DNA of 64,000 nucleotides from Bemisia tabaci (taxonomy: Eukaryota; Arthropoda; Insecta; Hemiptera; Aleyrodidae). Positions 58,029 through 64,000 of the stretch are shown in pieces. Location of the stretch: contig NC_092794.1 of assembly GCF_918797505.1 (NCBI RefSeq), positions 32,788,122 through 32,852,121 on the forward strand, given 5' to 3'. Within the stretch, counting starts at the first letter, position 1. Each line of letters begins with the position of its first letter. The translations under genes were made by a program, and so were the position numbers. The notes under the pieces were generated by a model. That model saw nothing but the letters and a program-made list of their open reading frames with translations. It had not been told where the DNA came from and ran no database searches.

Positions 58029-58293
58029 ACCCACTGTGGGACAACATTGCCGTCTTGTCCACCAATTATCAACCCACTGTGCGACAGTATAGCCATCGTG
58101 TCCACCAATTATCAGTTCATCAGTTCGTGACCCATTGTGCGACAACATTGCGGTCTTATCCACCAATTTTCAGTTCGTGACCCACTGTGCGACAACATTG
58201 CCGTCTTGTCCACCAATTTTCAGTTCGTGACCCACTGTGCGACAACATTGCCGTCTTGTCCACCAACTTTCAGTTCGTGACCCACTGTGCGAC
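58029..58293 (+). repeat. Minisatellite, 50-bp unit, about five copies
   Basis: Units begin CCCACTGTGCGACAACATTG, continue CCGTCTTGTCCACCAATTTT and end CAGTTCGTGA. The last two full units differ by one base; the first two are diverged, with a 10-base insertion in one. The array stops where Penelope coding homology starts. Confidence 0.9.
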
Positions 58294-58762
58294 ATATCGT
58301 GGTTTATAAAACCTACTTTCTCGGGCAGATATCTGAATTTTTTGTCTGCACAACCTCTCTCTCAAAAAATCAATGTAATTCAGAATTTGGCAAGACGCGT
58401 ATGCCTACATACTCATCCCATGCTCCGCAAGGAAAAAATAAGGGAAGCTAAAAAATTGTTACTTGAAAATTGTTATCCCAAGCACCTTGTCAACTCTATA
58501 TTTGAGAATGTAGTGAAATTTTGTTATAATGGCTTTCCCCCTACAAAATTGTTCGAAAACACCGAATTTGTTGTATGTCCGTACGTTTCCTCCTGCTCAG
58601 AAAAGATTAGATCCGTGTTAAAGCCGCATGGCTACACTTTAGTCACTTCTAATAAATCAAATTTACAAAATTTCCAGTCTTGTTTGAAGTCAAAAATCCC
58701 AACTGAAAAGCTGTCAGGAGTGGTGTATGAGATACCGTGTGGAGATTGTCAAGGCGTCTATA
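58291..58762 (+). pseudogene. Penelope-like element: end of RT and start of GIY-YIG endonuclease
   Basis: Open frame of about 157 codons: FIKPTFSGRYLNFLSAQPLS, KINVIQNLARR, AKKLLLENCYPKHLVNSIF, then CPYVSSCSEKIRSVLKPHG and VVYEIPCGDCQGVYTG. This is the RT C-terminus, linker and first strand of the GIY-YIG nuclease of Penelope-like retroelements; the IPC..C pair and VY-G core are clear. The RT catalytic part is missing upstream, and the nuclease is cut at the YIG motif by a TIR element inserted at 58763. No internal stops, so this fragment is young. Confidence 0.85.
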
Positions 58763-59635
58763 CAGGGTGTCTCACGAAAAACGAGCCACCTTGAATATCT
58801 ACCGAACGCGTCGGAATTTCGAAAAACGGTAAAAGACGTGTTCGTTTATATCGAGGGGGACACCTTTTGGCGTATTCGACATTTTCCCAAACCGCGGGAG
58901 GGGCGCGGGGCGGGGGGTGCCCCACCCGTAAGTCGAAATTTTCAAATGGCACCCCTACTTTTTTATTTCAGAAATCAATTCTACGCAAAAAAAACAAGCC
59001 ACCCTGTCCAAACCGAATGTAAATCGGACAATTTTTCAGTGATTGACAGAGTTTGAAACATTTTTTTCATGCTCTTTTCAAAAATTTCCCACGCCCAATG
59101 GAATTGCTGTATCAAAGCAAACTCTCCGCCAAAAAAATTCTTAAACATTGCACTTTCAATAAAAAAAAAAAAAAAAAAAGATCTGCTGCACTCGAAATCT
59201 GGGGCACGCGGAGCCCTTCTTTGCGACATAAAAATTCGTTATACCGAACGTTTCCGAGGGGCGCTCATCGGGAGGGAGTAGTAAGTTTTAAACAAGAATT
59301 ATTAATCTTTTTTCTGAAGCATAAGAAACCGTGTCCATGAAGAAGCAGTTGAGTAGAAAAACAAATGGATTAGCTTTTTTTGGAGGGGGGGGGGGGGTGG
59401 TCAATGACTTGAGCCGGACCTTGATACTTCTGAGGACGCTATTTTTCCGCGGTGCGTTGTTTTTCTACTTAACTGCTTCTTCATGGACACGGTTTCTTAT
59501 GCTTCAGAAAAAAGATTAATAATTCTTGTCTAAAACTTACTACTCCCTCCCGATGAGCGCCCCTCGGAAACGTTCGGTATAACGAATTTTTATGTCGCAA
59601 AGAAGGGCTCCGCGTGCCCCAGATTTCGAGTGCAG

Positions 59636-59694
<59 letters not shown>

Positions 59695-59912
59695 GAAAGT
59701 GCAATGTTTAAGAATTTTTTTGGCGGAGAGTTTGCTTTGATACAGTAATTCTATTGGGCGTGGGAAATTTTTGAAAAGAGCATGAAAAAAATGTTTCAAA
59801 CTCTGTCAATCACTGAAAAATTGTCCGATTTACATTCGGTTTGGACAGGGTGGCTTGTTATTTTGCGTAAAATTGATTTCTGAAATAAAAAAGTAGGGGC
59901 GCCAACTTCCAA
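58763..59912. mobile_element. Fold-back TIR element in the Penelope frame, right end lost
   Basis: CAGGGTGTCTCACGAAAAAC starts directly after TA (58761-58762). The arms pair from about 58940 to 59912 (GAAATCAATTCTACGC, GATTGACAGAGTTTGAAAC, GAGCGCCCCTCGGAAACGTT). The outer 180 bp of the right arm is missing. The centre near 59380-59395 holds a G-run. The right arm has a T-run and (ATT)n at 59640-59695 where the left has A18. Confidence 0.82.
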
Positions 59913-60299
59913 CTTCTTCTTCTTTATCTCTTTTATGAGCCAAAGGATGTAAAGTAATGCGCTGTTTTCATTCTTTGGTTTTGCTTGTTTATCTCTCATT
60001 CATACCCACTGTCCAAACGTGGCTACTAAACTTTAGTCACTTTATATCTAAAGTAGGTAAACAACGCTTCTTCATAACGCCGGATTCATACAACTATTCG
60101 TGCTTGTTGGATGTCCTTGTGGTATCAGCAGAATTGAAGGGTCTATGTTGTGGTGTAAAGTCTAACCAACAAATTTCATCTTAGATCTTTAATACAAGCT
60201 GATCACAGTTGAACTTGTAAAAAGTAAAAGCCAAAATTACCAAAGGGAGGAAAATTACAAAAGATAACTACGACGTGTTATTTTATTAATTAATCTCTT

Positions 60300-60345
60300 G
60301 ATGACAGTGTGACTTATTTTTTTTTTTTTTTTTTTTTTTTTTAAA
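60300..60345. repeat. Poly-T tract
   Basis: T-run of over 20 bases. The 59913-60630 stretch around it contains no feature I recognise. Confidence 0.8.
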
Positions 60346-60634
60346 TGAAGAAAAACAAGATGATAAATCCAACATGAAGATGTTAGGAAAAGCGTGCCGA
60401 AAAACTGAAATGTTGGATGTGTACTACACTACTTTCACGTCATTGCTGCTTTTTTTTTTTGCGTAGGTGTAAATTGTTATTTTTTGCTAATAGTCTGAGA
60501 GCCAACTGCATTTTGGGCGCGACTACTCCAACACACTTAAAACTTTGCAGAGACGTAGTTCTGACCTCCCTAGTAACGGATTGGGCAATATCAGACCTCA
60601 AAAGTGGTGCGTCTGGCCGCTGCGTCCCCCGAAA

Positions 60635-60895
60635 AACGGAAAGAGCCACTTTTCGGCTCCTGAAAAGTGCTTTGACGTTGTTTCCTAACCTTTATATTGT
60701 ACGCACGTATAGTTTGGGTACATATAAACTTCGTAATAGCCCGGCAGACGATTTCGAGTTCATGCGGCCGATCGCCAGGCCCCAAAAATGCGATAAAATC
60801 GAGCGGAAGAGCCACCTTTCGGCTCCTGAAAAGTACTTCGTTCTTCCCTAGCCTTTATATTGTACAAACGTAAGTATGGATACATATGAACTTAG
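60635..60895 (+). repeat. Direct repeat of about 95 bp, two copies
   Basis: GGAAAGAGCCACTTTTCGGC...TTTATATTGTACGCACGTA (60639 onward) recurs as GGAAGAGCCACCTTTCGGC...TTTATATTGTACAAACGTA (60806 onward). Each unit contains a GAGCC..GGCTC hairpin. The 144-codon open frame over this region has no homology. Confidence 0.7.
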
Positions 60896-61079
60896 TTCTG
60901 TCGAATGTGTGGCAAGGAGCCAGGGGGTAATTCCGGCGCCATATTGGATTGCCGCTAAAGCGCGGGCAAACGCGGCATTTTAAAATATCGGACTTCAAAA
61001 GTCGTTTTCGGAGGGGAAAACGGCTCAGAAAAATCTGAAAAAATAACTGCGTGATCAGGAGACAATGTAGTTTCTGAAA

Positions 61080-62033
61080 ATGCAAGAATTAGAAACAGGT
61101 TAACAAGCTCATTTTCAGACGTTCAAGGGGTGGCGGAAAATTTTTCGAGGAGACCGCGGGAAAATAAAATTTCAAAGTGAGCACTAACCAAAATCAAAAA
61201 CCAATACACTATTTAAAATCTGAGCAGCTATCTGACTATACAATTGCAATTTTTGTGGCTTTATTCGTTCTTGAAAAATAAAATAGGGAGTCTTACTTTC
61301 TGAACAACCCTCGCAGTTTTTCATCTTGGAGTTTGCGGAGTTGCTACTGGACAAAATTTTTCCGCAAGTTTATGCTTCTTCCATCTTCTCTGGTTCCTGT
61401 TCCCATATTAGCCTCATAGGCTCGATCCGGAGGGCCTTCAAGGCCCGTACAGCAAGGAATTTTCTATTATCTAGTGTTTTCTTGTTTTGCGATCCCCAAG
61501 TCCTTTCAAGGGAAGATTGATTGGTCTGGTTGTGGTTTGCACTCGACGACTAGATCACACTTTCGCGATCCATGCTCCGTGCGAGCGTGTGTTCATACGG
61601 GCTATGCATAGCATCGGTCGCGTAAAAGGGATCACGTCATCGAGCGCGAACCCGCGACCTTACCGATCTCTACGGGGTCTCTTCCTTTTCTCAGCGATGC
61701 GCGTTTAAATAGAAGTTCAAATCACAAGATTTGCAACTCGTTTTTAGTGCCTTACTATTGTTCGAAAAAATCCGAGTGAATTCTTGGGAACTAAGTGCAC
61801 CGTTTACTTTTCAAAAATTCATTAATTAAAAATTACTAAACAAGCTCATTGCAGGTTTTGCCAATGTGCTCATGGAGATTATTGAGCCATATTTCTCAAG
61901 GAACTAACTACTAATATTACTTAATTAACTATTACTTTGTTCTGGCTTTGGTTTGCAAAAAATTCATGGAATGTTCCTGTTCAATTACAGCCCATTAATT
62001 TTAATACCTAATGGGTGAAATAAAGTGGTATAC
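61080..62033. other. Unassigned stretch below the ZUP1 exon
   Basis: If the gene continues on the minus strand, its last exon could be here or further down. I see no convincing acceptor plus short conserved tail. 61690-61745 resembles one arm of the MITE at 38698-39070. Confidence 0.4.
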
Positions 62034-62257
62034 CTGATATTCTGCTTCACTATTGACCAAACCGCACACAACGACTATTTGATACTGCTTGGCTTTCATG
62101 TCATACAGAGTTTTTCTTAGTAGTCTGAGGGAAGAAATCGCAGGACTGGTAGATTTTAGCTTTTCCATTTGCGACTTTGGGTGACTGGGGTCTAAGACTA
62201 ACAAATTAACAAATTCGTCTTTCAGTTGTTCAACTCCAATGATAGTCCGACTGTGAC
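62034..62257 (-). CDS. ZUP1: ZUP1/ZUFSP (peptidase C78) internal exon
   Basis: A 224-bp exon on the minus strand between an acceptor AATTTACAG (complement at 62258 onward) and a donor CAG|GTATAC (complement at 62028-62033). The first two bases complete a Gly codon, then HSRTIIGVEQLKDEF, NLLVLDPSHPKSQ, SLRLLRKTLYDMKAKQYQIV and CGLVNSEAEYQ, 74 codons. GHSRTI.G and LDP are the catalytic His and Asp motifs of peptidase family C78; the KQYQI..V.G tail favours ZUP1, the K63-chain-specific deubiquitinase acting in the nuclear DNA-damage response, over UFSP2. The exon with the catalytic Cys must lie beyond the window or unrecognised above 62257. Confidence 0.82.
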
Positions 62258-64000
62258 CTGTAAATTAACATGGAAAACTTTTACTTGCACAAAAAGAAAC
62301 TGGCACATTACAAAAAATGGACCTGTTGCAAGGTGCGGAGATTTGAGAACTGATAACTAATTCCAATGGCAAGTTTCACCAAAAGAACGATGGCGCTACT
62401 AAAAAAGCTTGAAATGACCCCTCAAACTAAAAAAAAAAAAAAATAGCTGTTTTTGGAACCCACCCATTTAAAACGGTCACTTTCCTGGCAAGGGAGGTAG
62501 ACGTAGGATCCTTCTTCGGTTACCAGACTTATCAATACGTTTTTTTGCGTAGTGTTATAATACAAATATACTGGATTTTGAAGTAACAATGAGTGTATAT
62601 ACTGTGGGAATGTTCTGAATGATTTTAAGATGTTTCTTGAAGAGTTAAAAATGATTTACACGCGTTGGGAGAACATCCATGTTTGAGTGTTAGACTGCCA
62701 CAATGTGTTCTGAATTAATATGTTCTTATGTACATAGGTATGGCTTTTAACATGATCCTACGGTACTAAAAAATTGATCTACAAAAATAACTTACCGTAA
62801 AATAGTGACAAAAAAGTAAAAACTCATAAAAATGGCTATTGCGAATAGAATATTGAGCTAACCTCAATTTCTGTTATCACTTTGACAGATGTGAACAATC
62901 GCCCATTCACTACAGTTTTCCTTAGAAATAGGGTTAATCCTGTCAGTTCTTATTTATCTAATGAAGGTTTTAACCATTTAAACGTCCAAGAATTTCATTT
63001 CTCAATTTCATTTTGGTCAAAAAATCATCCGTCAATCATATTTGCATTTGTAAAGAGTTATGGCTAGCTACCAATTCCTTATGGAGAAATACATTGTCAG
63101 TGATGAAAAGACCAGGTGTGTTATGAACTGTGACGTAGCGAGCGTACCGGATTGGTTACCGCGTAAAAGTGACCGTATAGAAAATCCGAATTTTAGGGCG
63201 TGATTAAGTTGATTATTTGGTGGTTTCCGGTGGTCAAAAAACTCCCGGAAAATTCCTGTGACATCAGGATCCTTAGTTCTTTCGATTCAAGCAATAAAAC
63301 AAATTATGCAACAGGCCCATTGTGACATTGCTTATGATAGAACAGAAATGAGCTCCAGAAATTATACCTCTCGGTCAAGTATAATTAACGGCAAAACAAA
63401 AGAAAAAAATTCTGATGACTAGAGTCCCCTCATAAAACGCGTTAAGACAACGGGGCTTTCGGATGTCACAAACGGGAATTAAGATAACACAATCTGAACG
63501 TTTTTCGTAATCTTGGATCAACTCATTCTCGAATTCCTGTCTCTGCCCCCTCTTTCAATACATTTATTCCTTGCTGAGCCCCTCATTCCCTGGTCCATTC
63601 CAGTTTATAATCTTTGCAATTGGTGAAAATGTAATCTTTATTACGTTTGTGACACTGCAGAGGCCTAAAATACGGAAACCAATCAGAAATGGATTCGTAA
63701 CCAGTTGTAAGAGAGGATAGCGACCAGCCCAAAATTGATGTCGAGATAGTGACAGAAATCAATAGCCCGTTAGGTACAAAGACATGCGCAAAGGACCTGG
63801 AGTGAAAACTCCACCGGGACGCGGAGATATGAGAGATTTAGTCTCAGGCTTTGTCATCATCAGTATATTCTTTGGGTCGTACTTCTACGATTTTATTAAA
63901 AAACTGATTAAGTCGAAGGGTTAGTCTACAGCAAAAGATACAATGAAAAAGAATAGTTTCAGCAAGTAACATTTTCAACATACCCTCCATTTTGTAAATC
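62258..64000. other. Putative ZUP1 intron or upstream region, one hAT-like end
   Basis: No further exon found. At 63420 the sequence TAGAGTCCCCTCATAAAACG, followed by GTTAAGACAAC, resembles the left TIR of the hAT MITE at 32439-32874; no partner or duplication is seen before the window ends. Confidence 0.45.

Noticed and set aside
58029..58293. CRISPR-like regular repeats
   Set aside because: The 50-bp units follow each other without unique spacers, and the genome is eukaryotic; it is a minisatellite.
60417..60851. 144-codon open frame
   Set aside because: It spans a direct repeat (60635-60895) and shows no homology, splice sites or start context.

Overview
The window is AT-rich, intron-bearing nuclear DNA of an animal, most likely an insect or other arthropod. 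The evidence is GT-AG introns of 1 to 12 kb, mariner, hAT, piggyBac-like and pogo-type TIR elements, Helitrons, a Penelope-like element, and BiP exons of metazoan type. I cannot name the species from the sequence. No bacterial genes, operons or CRISPR arrays are present.

Two conserved cellular genes are recognisable. (1) Positions 1433-28258, plus strand: the last five exons of the ER chaperone BiP/GRP78 (HSPA5, insect Hsc70-3). They encode 412 residues from the middle of the ATPase domain to a C-terminal KEEL retention signal. The 5' exons (about 245 residues by family comparison) lie before position 1. All splice sites are canonical and every exon-exon join is in frame. (2) Positions 62034-62257, minus strand: one clean internal exon of a peptidase C78 protein, best matched to ZUP1/ZUFSP (K63-ubiquitin-specific peptidase). 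It carries the catalytic-type GHSRTI and LDP motifs. A third, unrecognised gene or retrocopy may lie at about 38.05-43.22 kb. It has three or four exon-like segments, an AATAAA signal and a 63-A run.

Everything else is introns, intergenic DNA and mobile elements, and the introns of BiP are swollen by them. The dominant theme is long fold-back (inverted-repeat) elements with TA target duplications and CAGGGTG-like ends: 1737-2319, 3247-4797, 11483-12553, 16506-21660 (broken), 21764-22774, 25589-27587, 31438-32186 and 58763-59912. One at 8858-9856 is an inverted duplication of a mariner 3' end. Other families show their own hallmarks: a hAT MITE with an 8-bp duplication (32439-32874), a piggyBac-like element flanked by TTAA (44189-46193), a pogo/Tigger-type MITE (24047-24793), and two fold-back MITEs with 4-bp duplications (7366-7621 and 26636-26890). 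Protein-coding relics come from mariner, a Jockey/CR1-like LINE, Gypsy, a Helitron (with a head-to-tail Helitron junction at 56142/56143), a Penelope-like element, and an unnamed multicopy animal protein family (47530-48890, minus) enclosed by inverted repeats.

Layout: 1-28.3 kb, BiP exons with TE-filled introns; 28.3-36.5 kb, BiP 3' flank, MITEs and a diverged tandem array; 36.5-43.3 kb, candidate unknown gene with mariner, Gypsy and MITE insertions; 43.3-50.8 kb, piggyBac-like element, unnamed-family element and a CCAAT/TATA promoter-like block; 50.8-54.1 kb, quiet DNA then a sharp GC-rich island; 54.1-60 kb, Helitron, minisatellite, Penelope and fold-back cluster; 60-64 kb, tandem repeats and the ZUP1 exon.
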